Position numbers and translations under genes: made by a program
NCBI GenBank assembly: GCA_034432935.1
Contig: DAOUBD010000088.1
Span: 1-33,966, forward strand
Length of the DNA: 33,966 nucleotides
Direction: 5' to 3'
From: DAOUAG01 sp034432935
Lineage (GTDB): Bacteria > Chloroflexota > Dehalococcoidia > SM23-28-2 > RBG-16-64-32
In this document: in pieces, positions 15,293 through 22,323 of the stretch
How positions within the stretch are numbered: the first letter of the stretch is position 1
How the letters are laid out: the number at the start of each line of letters is the position of its first letter
The notes under the pieces: generated by a model
The model's input: the letters and a program-made list of their open reading frames with translations, nothing else
Databases searched by the model: none
Told to the model about the DNA's origin: nothing

Positions 15293-16749
15293 CTCGGCCC
15301 CTTCCGCCGGCGTCTGACTGCGTACTCGGCCTCCTTGCCACTGACGAAGTGGTCCCAGCGGTCACCCGGCGCCGGAGCCAAACGTCGGCGGGCCTCGGCC
15401 AGGGCCGCGGCCACCCGGGCCGGGGCTGTGCCGCCCGCAACATCACGGGCGGCGATAGACTTGGCCACGCCCAGCTCCAAGATGTCTTCCTCGAAGCGCG
15501 TCGAATGCCTCCGGTAGTCCTCCAGCGTCAGCTCCGCCAGGTCTTTCCCCTTTTCCTGAGCTTCGCGCACCAGCGCCGCGACGACCTGGTGCGCGTCCCG
15601 GAAAGGAACCCCCTTTCTGACCAGGTAGTCCGCCGCGTCAGTGGCTAAGGAGAAAGACTCTCCCGCCGCGGCCTCCGTCCTCGCGGTATCGACCTGGATC
15701 CGCCGGAGCATGGCGGCCATCACCGCCAGGGTGTCCCGCAGCGTGTCGAAGGTATCGAAGAGGGGCTCCTTATCCTCTTGCAGGTCCCGGTTATAGGCCA
15801 GGGGCAACCCCTTGAGCACCGTGAGGGCCGCCATCAGGTTGCCGTAGACGCGGCCGGTCCGGCCGCGGGCCAGCTCGGCCACATCTGGGTTCCGCTTCTG
15901 GGGCATGATGCTGGAGCCCGTGGAGAAGCTCTCCGGCAGCCGCAGAAAACCGAACTCCTGGCTGGACCAGAGGACAACCTCTTCGGCCAGCCGGGAAACG
16001 TGCATCATGGTGATGGCAGCGGCGGCGTGAAACTCCACCGCGAAATCACGGTCAGAGACGGCATCGATGCTGTTGCGCGAGATCCGGCTGAAACCCAGCT
16101 CCTTGGCCACCGCCTCGCGGTCGATGGGATACGGGACGCCGGCCAGGGCGCCGGAGCCAAGGGGGAGCTCATCGGCGCGCTCCCGGCATGCCTGGAACCG
16201 GGCCGCGTCGCGGTCCAGCATCTCGAAATAGGCCAGCAGGTGGTGGGCCAGGAGGACAGGCTGGGCCCGCTGGAGATGGGTATAGCCCGGGATGACCGCT
16301 CCGGGGTGGGCTTGCGCCACGTCCAGGAGGGCCGATTGCAGGTCCCGGATGCGCGCCGCCATCTCCTGGCAGGCGTCCATCACAAAGAGCCGCATGTCGG
16401 TAGCGATCTGGTCGTTTCGGGATCGGGCGGTGTGCAGCCGGGCCGCGGCATCGCCGATCCGCTCCCGCAGCTGCACCTCTATGTTCAGGTGGATGTCCTC
16501 CAGCTCCTGCCGGAAAGCGAAACGCCCTTCGTCGATCTCCTTACGGATCTCTTCCAGCCCCTGAATAATAGCCTTGGCATCGCCCGCGGGTATTATCCCC
16601 TGCTTGCCCAGCATCCGGGCATGGGCTATGGAGGCAGCGATATCGTAGCGGTACAGCCGTTGGTCATAGTTGACCGAGGCCGTGTAGCGCAGGGCTAGCG
16701 GATCGAGACCACGGGCCGTTGGGCTCCCGGGCGGTTCGCTGCGTGCCAT
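15289..16749 (-). CDS. argH: Argininosuccinate lyase
   Basis: 486 residues from ATG 16749. It catalyses the last step of arginine synthesis, argininosuccinate to arginine plus fumarate. Signature GSSIMPQKRNPD lies in the catalytic loop near residue 280; other conserved blocks are TARSRNDQIATD, GYTHLQRAQPVLLAHHLL, and the substrate loop SGALAGVPYPIDRE. It lies apart from the argCJBDG cluster. ATG 16749 is preferred over GTG 16770 because the perfect TATAAT at 16759-16764 lies between them, so a transcript from it would begin almost at ATG 16749. Confidence 0.95.
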   Translation of the reverse strand: MARSEPPGSPTARGLDPLALRYTASVNYDQRLYRYDIAASIAHARMLGKQGIIPAGDAKAIIQGLEEIRKEIDEGRFAFRQELEDIHLNIEVQLRERIGDAAARLHTARSRNDQIATDMRLFVMDACQEMAARIRDLQSALLDVAQAHPGAVIPGYTHLQRAQPVLLAHHLLAYFEMLDRDAARFQACRERADELPLGSGALAGVPYPIDREAVAKELGFSRISRNSIDAVSDRDFAVEFHAAAAITMMHVSRLAEEVVLWSSQEFGFLRLPESFSTGSSIMPQKRNPDVAELARGRTGRVYGNLMAALTVLKGLPLAYNRDLQEDKEPLFDTFDTLRDTLAVMAAMLRRIQVDTARTEAAAGESFSLATDAADYLVRKGVPFRDAHQVVAALVREAQEKGKDLAELTLEDYRRHSTRFEEDILELGVAKSIAARDVAGGTAPARVAAALAEARRRLAPAPGDRWDHFVSGKEAEYAVRRRRKGPS

Positions 16750-16758
16750 CGTGGCCCA

Positions 16759-16764
16759 ATTATA
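16759..16764 (-). promoter_or_regulatory. argH -10 element with probable leaderless start
   Basis: Perfect TATAAT on the minus strand ending nine bases before ATG 16749. A possible -35, CTGACG (16789-16784), sits at a long 19-base spacing. No Shine-Dalgarno fits in the gap. Confidence 0.5.
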
Positions 16765-16785
16765 AGGCACGGGAGCCGGGGGCCG

Positions 16786-17520
16786 TCAGACCAGGCGCCG
16801 CTGGGCTGCGTACACCACGGCCTCCAGCCGGCTATGGACCCCGAACTTGGCAAGAATGTGCTCGATATGGTTGCGCACGGTAGATGTCGCGATACCGAGG
16901 GTCTCGGCGATGGCATCGATCCCCGATCCACAGGCCAAGAGCCGGAGTACATCCATCTCCCTCCTGGTCAGCCGGGGCTCAGGGACGGGACAGGGACCTA
17001 GCTTCTCCAGCTCCCCCTGGGCACTGTAGCGGCTGACGGCCTCGATGGTCCTCTGGGCCAGGATCTCGGCCTGCCTGCGGCGGGTGACATCGCGGAAGAG
17101 GTGCACGGCCAGATATCCCGTTCCGGCCGGGTCCGGCGCGGGCAGGACGCTGACATTCAGCCAGATGGCATCGCCCCGCGCCGTTTGTGCGCAGACGTCG
17201 TAGTTGGGGACGCCACGGCCCCGGACAGCGGCCCTGATGGTGGGGCAGTTGCGCCGGCAGAAGGGATGGCCCTCGTAGTCTCCGCCGGCGATGACGTCGT
17301 AGCAGTAGCGCCCCACCACGTCCCCGCGCCTGAAGCCCGTGAGCCTTTCGGCCGCCTGGTTCCAGAAGATGATCCGCTGCCGCGCATCTACGACATGAAC
17401 GCCGTCAGCCACCCCTTCCAAGGCCCGAAGGAAAGGGGCCGTGGAAGCAGCCTCCCGGCTTTCTAGCCTCTTCTCCAAGTGCCCTCCATCTTCTCGGCCT
17501 AGGCCCGCCCCATGCTTCAT
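16786..17520 (-). CDS. PAS-LuxR transcriptional regulator
   Basis: 244 residues from ATG 17520. A PAS domain occupies about 28-150 (GVHVVDARQRIIFWNQAAERLTGF ... FRDVTRRRQAE), and a LuxR/GerE helix-turn-helix about 183-244 (LTRREMDVLRLLA, STVRNHIEHILAKFGVHSR). Four cysteines stand in the PAS core, C73, C88, C92 and C110 (RYCYDV, HPFCRRNC, YDVC), which could bind a metal or cluster or act as a redox switch. There is no receiver domain or membrane segment, so it is probably a one-component cytoplasmic sensor. It is divergent from the multicopper oxidase, with a long palindrome between them, so that gene is its most likely target. The frame extends to 17865, but that part crosses the oxidase gene and is rejected. 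Confidence 0.85.
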   Translation of the reverse strand: MKHGAGLGREDGGHLEKRLESREAASTAPFLRALEGVADGVHVVDARQRIIFWNQAAERLTGFRRGDVVGRYCYDVIAGGDYEGHPFCRRNCPTIRAAVRGRGVPNYDVCAQTARGDAIWLNVSVLPAPDPAGTGYLAVHLFRDVTRRRQAEILAQRTIEAVSRYSAQGELEKLGPCPVPEPRLTRREMDVLRLLACGSGIDAIAETLGIATSTVRNHIEHILAKFGVHSRLEAVVYAAQRRLV

Positions 17521-17571
17521 CGTCAAGGCAGGCGAATCCACAAACAAGGGCCAAACGGCCCAAAAAATGAT

Positions 17572-17617
17572 GCAAATGACAGATGCGTGAAATCCTTCAC
17601 GTGCCTCTATCATTTGC
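17572..17617. promoter_or_regulatory. Nested palindrome, candidate operator
   Basis: Outer arms GCAAATGA (17572-17579) and TCATTTGC (17610-17617) are perfect complements; inner arms CGTGAA (17586-17591) and TTCACG (17596-17601) are too. The gaps between outer and inner arms are six and eight bases. It lies midway in the gap between the regulator and the oxidase and overlaps the oxidase -10. Confidence 0.65.
17608..17613 (+). promoter_or_regulatory. -10 of the multicopper oxidase gene
   Basis: TATCAT (five of six) lies inside the palindrome, giving a start near 17620 and a leader of about 36 bases with AAAGGAG at 17641-17647. No -35 hexamer is present at 17 bases, as expected of a promoter that depends on an activator. 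Confidence 0.45.
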
Positions 17618-17655
17618 CCAGAGGCCACACCTGCAGCAGAAAAGGAGCGACCATC

Positions 17656-18693
17656 ATGGCCATCTCTCCCGATAGTCCAGAAGGCGAAAGCCGGCGGCTC
17701 ACCCTCTTCGCCCTGCTGTTTCTGGGCGCGGCGGCGGTCGTAGCGGTCATCCTGGCCGTCGTCATCTCCGACAGCGGCGGCGGCGCAAAAGCCCAGACCA
17801 TCCGCGAGTACAACCTGGAGATCGTCCCCAAGGACATCGACTACGGAGGCGGCAACATCTGGCACGCCTGGGCTTACAAACTCAAGGACTCGCCAGAGGC
17901 CACGGTGCCCGGTCCCACCCTCGAGGTGACTGTGGGAGAGAAGCTACGGGTGACCGTCACCAACAAGCTCGACCTCGTCCATAGCTTCCACACCCACCTG
18001 GCCAACTACGACATGGAGTCGGACGGAAGCCAGGCCAATATCATCACAGGCAAGGGCGCGGGAGCCATGATCCCGCCGGGCCAGAGCTGGACATACGAGT
18101 TCGAGCCCACGGAGCCCGGCGTCTACTATTACCATTGTCACTCCGCTGACGGCGGGCTGACCATCTCCCAGCACATGCACCAAGGGCTCTACGGGGCCAT
18201 CATCGTGAAGGCGCCCGATGATCCCCCCGTCCGCCGCGAAGTGATCTTCATGAGCGAGATAGGTTTCAAGACCGAAGGGAACAATATACCGCCCTACATC
18301 ATGAATGGCATGGGGTTGCCCGGCGGCGAGCGGGCCCTAGAGACTGCCTACAAAGAGGGTGGATTCGATGCCGTGGCCGCCCAACTCAATAAGACCGTCC
18401 CAGCCATCACCGCCAAGACCGGCGAGGAGCTAGAGGTCAGCATCATCAACATCGGCGACCTTATCCATACCTTCCACGCCCATAACGTCAACGCCATATC
18501 CCAGCAAGCGCTGCCCAGTAGAATGTGGCCCGCCAACGTCGTACCCCTGCTCCCCGGCGCGGCGGATACGGTGCGCCTGACCTTCACCAAGCCGGGCATA
18601 TGGCTGTTCCACTGCCACGTCGTCAACCACGCTGACAACGGCATGATAGGTGTGTTCAACATCCAAGAGGAGAAGCCACCGCCGGGGCAGTGA
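17656..18693 (+). CDS. Two-domain multicopper oxidase (nitrite reductase/laccase-like), membrane-anchored
   Basis: 345 residues. An N-terminal hydrophobic segment (about 16-38) anchors or exports it. Two cupredoxin domains follow. Domain 1 has HSFHTH (H109, H112, H114) and HCH (160-162) followed by H173/H175 and GLYG, with L178 at the axial position. Domain 2 has HTFHAH (H271, H274, H276) and HCHVVNH (319-325) with M330 axial. From family knowledge, NirK-type enzymes keep type 1 copper only in domain 1 and small laccases only in domain 2; here both look complete. The substrate could be oxygen with a metal or phenol donor, or nitrite; HCH in both domains argues for a trinuclear oxidase centre. 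The start is ATG 17656 with AAAGGAG eight bases upstream; the frame upstream to 17512 is not used. Sco genes follow. Confidence 0.85.
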   Translation: MAISPDSPEGESRRLTLFALLFLGAAAVVAVILAVVISDSGGGAKAQTIREYNLEIVPKDIDYGGGNIWHAWAYKLKDSPEATVPGPTLEVTVGEKLRVTVTNKLDLVHSFHTHLANYDMESDGSQANIITGKGAGAMIPPGQSWTYEFEPTEPGVYYYHCHSADGGLTISQHMHQGLYGAIIVKAPDDPPVRREVIFMSEIGFKTEGNNIPPYIMNGMGLPGGERALETAYKEGGFDAVAAQLNKTVPAITAKTGEELEVSIINIGDLIHTFHAHNVNAISQQALPSRMWPANVVPLLPGAADTVRLTFTKPGIWLFHCHVVNHADNGMIGVFNIQEEKPPPGQ

Positions 18694-18702
18694 GGCCACT
18701 CC

Positions 18703-18734
18703 GCGGCGAGGGCCGGGATTCCGGCCCTCGCCGC
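18703..18734 (+). terminator. Strong hairpin after the oxidase gene, no T-run
   Basis: A perfect 14-bp GC-rich stem (18703-18716 with 18721-18734) and a GATT loop begin ten bases after the oxidase stop. No T-run follows, so it may be a weak terminator, an RNase barrier protecting the oxidase message, or both, setting lower expression of the Sco genes. Confidence 0.5.
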
Positions 18735-18766
18735 TGCTCCCCCCCGCCCGTAGCCAGAGGGACCGC

Positions 18767-19438
18767 GTGGCCGTTGACGCTTCCTGGCGCAGATTCGCGC
18801 GCCCCAGCGCCGCGCTGCCGCTGCTGTTCGTTGCGCTCCTACTCTCCGCCGGTTGCAGGGGCGGACAGCACGCGGCGCTGGTACAGAGCCCGAGCGCGGG
18901 GGCCTACCGCGGGGTAGTGCTCATGCCACCCTTGGAGCCGCCGCCCTTCGCCTTTCGGGAGGACTCTGGCGCGCCGTTCGATTTCGAGGAGCGAACAGCC
19001 GGCGCCATCACGATCTTCTACTTTGCACAGGCGTCTTGCGGAGACGCCTGCCAGAAGGCTCTCTCTGATCTAGCGGACATCATCGCGAAGCTGCCGCCGG
19101 ACCTGGGACAGCCCGTGCACCTGGCACTAGTCACCCTGGACCCCGAGCCCGATGGGCCGGAGCGCCTCCGCCCCTGGCTGGACCGCCTCAGCGCACCCAT
19201 CGCTGGACTCGCGGCTGACTCAGGCGCTGTCGGCCCGTATATGGAGGAAGCCCTGGGTTCGCTGTGGGTCTCCCCCGCCTCTGGCGCCCAACCCGGCCCG
19301 GGGACCGCCGGCCTTTTCCTCATCTATACCCCCGACGGCGCTGCCCATCTCGCCTACAAACAGGAGCAGGCTACCGTGGAGACTTGGCTGCACGACCTAC
19401 CCAAACTACTGAGGGAGGCGGCGTGGGGTTGCCACTGA
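18767..19438 (+). CDS. Sco1/SenC-like lipoprotein lacking the copper His
   Basis: 223 residues from GTG 18767 (AGAGGGA upstream). The signal peptide ends LLLSAGC with the lipid Cys at 30. The thioredoxin-like Sco domain keeps the CxxxC pair as C91 and C95 (SCGDAC) within FYFAQASCGDAC, and VTLDPEPDGPERLRPWLD, the usual VDPERDTPERL block. The conserved copper-binding His of Sco proteins (SHPAF in the next gene) is replaced by a Gly/Thr/Ala segment (GTAGLFLIY). With only the thiols it may be a thiol-disulfide reductase for copper sites rather than a copper carrier. Its end overlaps the next gene by 16 bases. Confidence 0.8.
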   Translation: MAVDASWRRFARPSAALPLLFVALLLSAGCRGGQHAALVQSPSAGAYRGVVLMPPLEPPPFAFREDSGAPFDFEERTAGAITIFYFAQASCGDACQKALSDLADIIAKLPPDLGQPVHLALVTLDPEPDGPERLRPWLDRLSAPIAGLAADSGAVGPYMEEALGSLWVSPASGAQPGPGTAGLFLIYTPDGAAHLAYKQEQATVETWLHDLPKLLREAAWGCH

Positions 19439-20580
19439 GGCTGATCCTGACGATGACGGCCCTCCTGGCGCTCGCCGTCCTCGCCTCCACCGCCTGCCAG
19501 CCGGGCGAGGGTGGCCCCGACGTCTCGCCGGAAACGGGCGGCTATCGCGGACAGGTGTTGACGCGTGGCCTAATCAAACCTTCCGCCCTTCTCTTCGACA
19601 CCTCTGGCAAGCTCTTCGACTTCCGCACAGAGACCAAGGGGTCCGTGACTCTTCTGTACTTCGGCTACACCCATTGTCCCGACATCTGTCCTAGCCACAT
19701 GGCCAACATCGCCGCTGCCCTCGGGCGTCTGCCGAGAAAGGACGCACAGCGGATCAAGACCGTTTTCGTAACAGTGGACCCCGAACGGGACACACCCCAG
19801 CGGCTGCGCCAGTGGCTCGATCTTTTTGACCCATCCTTCATCGGGCTGACGGGCAGCCCGGACGCCGTTGACACGGCGATGCGGCAGGCCCTGGGCGATC
19901 TCTACTTCCCCGTGACCAGGGAGGACCGAGGCCAGGACAGCTACAGCGTGAGCCATCCCGCCTTCGTCATCGCATACACGCAGGATGACGTGGCGCACAT
20001 CGTGTACCCCCAAGAGGCCCAGCCAGAGGACTATCTGCACGACATCGCCAGGATGCTGCGCGACGGCTGGACCCGGCCCGCGCCGGAAACTCCCTCAGAC
20101 GCCCCTGCGGCGGCCCCGTCAACGGCGGCCAGCGCGCCTGCACCCGGCGCCGGGGCGGGCCCGCGCCGCCTCGCGCCTCAGGAGGCCCGGAGACTGCTGG
20201 GGCTAGAGCCCTCGGCGACTGACATCGAGGCTGTGAAGGCGGCGATCGACAACGCCTACGCCAGGCATCCCGAGGCCCAGCACTTCATATCGCAAGGCCT
20301 GTCCGTGCCCCTGGAGCGCATCGACCTCGAGACCAGGATCTGTTCCTCCCGGCCGCAGGGCAAGCAAGATGCGAGCCTCCTGGCCTGCTCTACCCTCGGG
20401 GCCTGCGCGCGCCTGACGCGGATCATGTACGACTACTACGTGCAGTCCGGGTATGAGGAGTTCTTCCAGGCAGCGGCCGCCGTCTATAGTTACGTGGCCA
20501 CGTCTCTGCCGGACGAGTTCCAGGCCTTCTACTTCATCTTGCGGTCCGACCTGCGGGTGAGCGGTTTGCCAGCGGACTGA
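19423..20580 (+). CDS. Sco1/SenC copper chaperone with an extra C-terminal domain
   Basis: 385 residues from GTG 19423 (GAGGGAGG upstream). Signal: a hydrophobic segment 8-22 with Cys at 25, a plausible but imperfect lipobox. The Sco domain (about 40-216) is canonical: GYTHCPDICP with C85 and C89, TVDPERDTPQRL, and the copper His H178 in YSVSHPAF. Sco proteins insert copper into CuA or related sites outside the membrane. After a Pro/Ala linker (about 217-250) comes an unrecognised helical domain (about 251-385) with three cysteines, C307, C322 and C328, and a Tyr-rich end. The standard Sco protein stops at about residue 215. Position behind the oxidase suggests copper loading of that enzyme or of a terminal oxidase. 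Confidence 0.85.
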   Translation: MGLPLRLILTMTALLALAVLASTACQPGEGGPDVSPETGGYRGQVLTRGLIKPSALLFDTSGKLFDFRTETKGSVTLLYFGYTHCPDICPSHMANIAAALGRLPRKDAQRIKTVFVTVDPERDTPQRLRQWLDLFDPSFIGLTGSPDAVDTAMRQALGDLYFPVTREDRGQDSYSVSHPAFVIAYTQDDVAHIVYPQEAQPEDYLHDIARMLRDGWTRPAPETPSDAPAAAPSTAASAPAPGAGAGPRRLAPQEARRLLGLEPSATDIEAVKAAIDNAYARHPEAQHFISQGLSVPLERIDLETRICSSRPQGKQDASLLACSTLGACARLTRIMYDYYVQSGYEEFFQAAAAVYSYVATSLPDEFQAFYFILRSDLRVSGLPAD

Positions 20581-20608
20581 CTGGCGGCCTTGGCCCCGGC
20601 CGGGCGTC

Positions 20609-21388
20609 CTAGCTCCCGGCGAACAGCGGCAGCTCCTTCAGCTCAGCGATGGCATCGATGATGTAGTCCGGGCGGACGGGGCCGCTGGTCTCCGGAGCGT
20701 CCTCGGTGGCATCCACAGCTTCGGCGGCGGACGGTCGGCGCCACACCGCCACCATCCCCATGGTCTTCGCGCCCTCTATATCCGCACGGAGGTTGTCGCC
20801 GACCATCACGGCCGCGGCGGGCTCCACCGCCATGGCGTCCAAAGCGTATTGGAAGATGCGAGGGTGGGGCTTCATGTACCCCACGTCGCAGGAGATGGCC
20901 ATCACCTCGAAGAAGCCGGCCAGGCCCAGGTCCCGCAGCTCCTCGTGAAAGCGCGGGCCGCTATAGCCACGGTTGGTGATGGCCCCCAAACGGTAGCCAC
21001 TCCCCTTCAGCCAGCGCAAGGTCTCCAACACGTCTGGGAATAGGCGGCGGCCCAGGAAGGCGCCGCCAAGGTTCCAGGCCTCCCACAGTTGAGCGCCCTG
21101 ATCACTCGTCAGGGCCAAACCGTGGCGGGCCGCCACCCGCCGGCAGATCTCCGGATAGTTCGGATCGACGCAGTCCGTGTGGAACGCCCTGCTGGTCTCC
21201 TCCTCTATTGCGAAACGGATATCGCGGGCCAGGTAGGCCCGTTCGCCCGTGACATCGTATCCCCAGCTCCTAACCAGCTCCGATACGCGCTTCATGGTCT
21301 CGCCCCGGATCGTCTCTACCGGCGGCATGCTCGGGAAATGCCAAAGGGTGTCCCCCAAGTCGAAGAAAATCGCCTCGATCTCGCTCAC
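20609..21388 (-). CDS. HAD superfamily hydrolase
   Basis: A 259-residue haloacid-dehalogenase-fold hydrolase with an alpha-helical cap between motifs I and II. Motif I is FFDLGDTLW with nucleophile D10; the usual second Asp (DxD) is Gly, as in some phosphatase and dehalogenase subgroups. Motif II is ITNRG, motif III the Lys in YMKPHPRIF, and motif IV VGDNLRADIEGA. The substrate is unknown. The start is GTG 21388, and TAGATT on the minus strand (21401-21396) ends seven bases upstream, suggesting a leaderless message. It sits 49 bases after the deacetylase gene. Confidence 0.85.
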   Translation of the reverse strand: MSEIEAIFFDLGDTLWHFPSMPPVETIRGETMKRVSELVRSWGYDVTGERAYLARDIRFAIEEETSRAFHTDCVDPNYPEICRRVAARHGLALTSDQGAQLWEAWNLGGAFLGRRLFPDVLETLRWLKGSGYRLGAITNRGYSGPRFHEELRDLGLAGFFEVMAISCDVGYMKPHPRIFQYALDAMAVEPAAAVMVGDNLRADIEGAKTMGMVAVWRRPSAAEAVDATEDAPETSGPVRPDYIIDAIAELKELPLFAGS

Positions 21389-21395
21389 GATACCA

Positions 21396-21401
21396 AATCT
21401 A
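21396..21401 (-). promoter_or_regulatory. Candidate -10 of the HAD gene
   Basis: TAGATT on the minus strand, seven bases before the GTG, with no -35 match and no Shine-Dalgarno. Confidence 0.35.
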
Positions 21402-21437
21402 CATTCCCCCCACGCTCTGGGAACAGGGCCCCCGAGC

Positions 21438-22301
21438 TCATGGCGCTAGCAAGGCGGGCAGCGGCACGATCTCGTATCCGGCAGCCCGCAGACCGTCGAT
21501 GACCCCTTGGAGCGCCGGCCCGTCCTGCGACGCCGAGCCTACGTGGAAGATGTAAATGGCGCCGGGCTCGGCGAGGCTAAGGCATCGATCCTTGATCTCC
21601 TGGGCCGTCGCCCCCTCCCAACCGAAGGAGTCCACCGTCCACATCACGTTGTAGGAGTAGCCCCGGGCGCCCACGTCCGCGTTCACCGGGTCGTCGTAGT
21701 CACCGAAGGGCGGCCGGAAGTAGGGCTTGGTTGTGGCTCCCGCTAGTTCACCCACTAGTGCTTCCGTCCGGTCCAGCTCCTCCCTGCGTTCCTGCTGGCT
21801 CAAGGGCGGCTTGCCGGTAGAACTGCCGGTGAAGGAGGCGTGATCGTAGCTGTGGTTGATAAGGGTGTGCCCCTCTCTTACGATGCGGCGGAGCAGGTCC
21901 GGATTCTGCTCTGCCCACTTCCCTGTAACTCCAAAGGCAGCTCTGATCCTATTGGCCGCCAAGGCATCCAGGATATCGCCCGCGTAGCCCGCATCCGAAC
22001 CGGCATCGAAGGTCAGCGCGACTGCCTTCCGTTGCGTGTTGCCCTTGCGGACCACCGCCGCCGCTGGCGCCAGCGTCGCCTCGGGAGCGGCGGGCGGCGT
22101 GGACGTTATGAGGGGGGTGGGCGAAAGGCTGGCCGAATTTGATGGCGGTGCCGCAACTGGCGTAGGCGCCGGCGTGAGCCGCGGCGACGGCGAAGGCACG
22201 CTGACCGTTACCCTGATGGCTGGCGGCGCCTCCTGGCCGCCGCAAGCCGCCACCAGCACGCCCGCCGCCGAGACCAGGGATGCGCACGCCAGCAGGAGCA
22301 C
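21438..22301 (-). CDS. Polysaccharide deacetylase lipoprotein
   Basis: 287 residues with an N-terminal lipoprotein signal ending VLVAACGG, a Pro/Ser/Thr linker to about 85, and a carbohydrate esterase 4 domain: motif 1 ALTFDAGSD, motif 2 NHSYDH (zinc histidines), motif 3 RPPFGDYD, motif 4 WTVDSFGWEG, and motif 5 IYIFHVG. It removes acetyl groups from N-acetylated glycans of the envelope; the natural substrate cannot be read. The frame starts at GTG 22301, but this leaves no positive charge before the hydrophobic core. The frame stays open upstream into argG with Lys/Arg codons but no standard start, so a non-standard start is possible. It is 22 bases after argG, probably on the arg message. 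Confidence 0.85.
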   Translation of the reverse strand: MLLLACASLVSAAGVLVAACGGQEAPPAIRVTVSVPSPSPRLTPAPTPVAAPPSNSASLSPTPLITSTPPAAPEATLAPAAAVVRKGNTQRKAVALTFDAGSDAGYAGDILDALAANRIRAAFGVTGKWAEQNPDLLRRIVREGHTLINHSYDHASFTGSSTGKPPLSQQERREELDRTEALVGELAGATTKPYFRPPFGDYDDPVNADVGARGYSYNVMWTVDSFGWEGATAQEIKDRCLSLAEPGAIYIFHVGSASQDGPALQGVIDGLRAAGYEIVPLPALLAP

Positions 22302-22323
22302 CAGCGCGCGCTGGAGCCGCGCC

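Noticed and set aside
17548..17561. GGGCC / GGCCC small palindrome
   Set aside because: Five-base arms in GC-rich DNA are common; its T-run lies on the wrong side for a terminator.
17521..17865. Longer PAS-LuxR protein, and the longer oxidase frame from 17512
   Set aside because: Each would run through the other gene or the palindrome; the internal starts match family lengths and, for the oxidase, a strong ribosome site.
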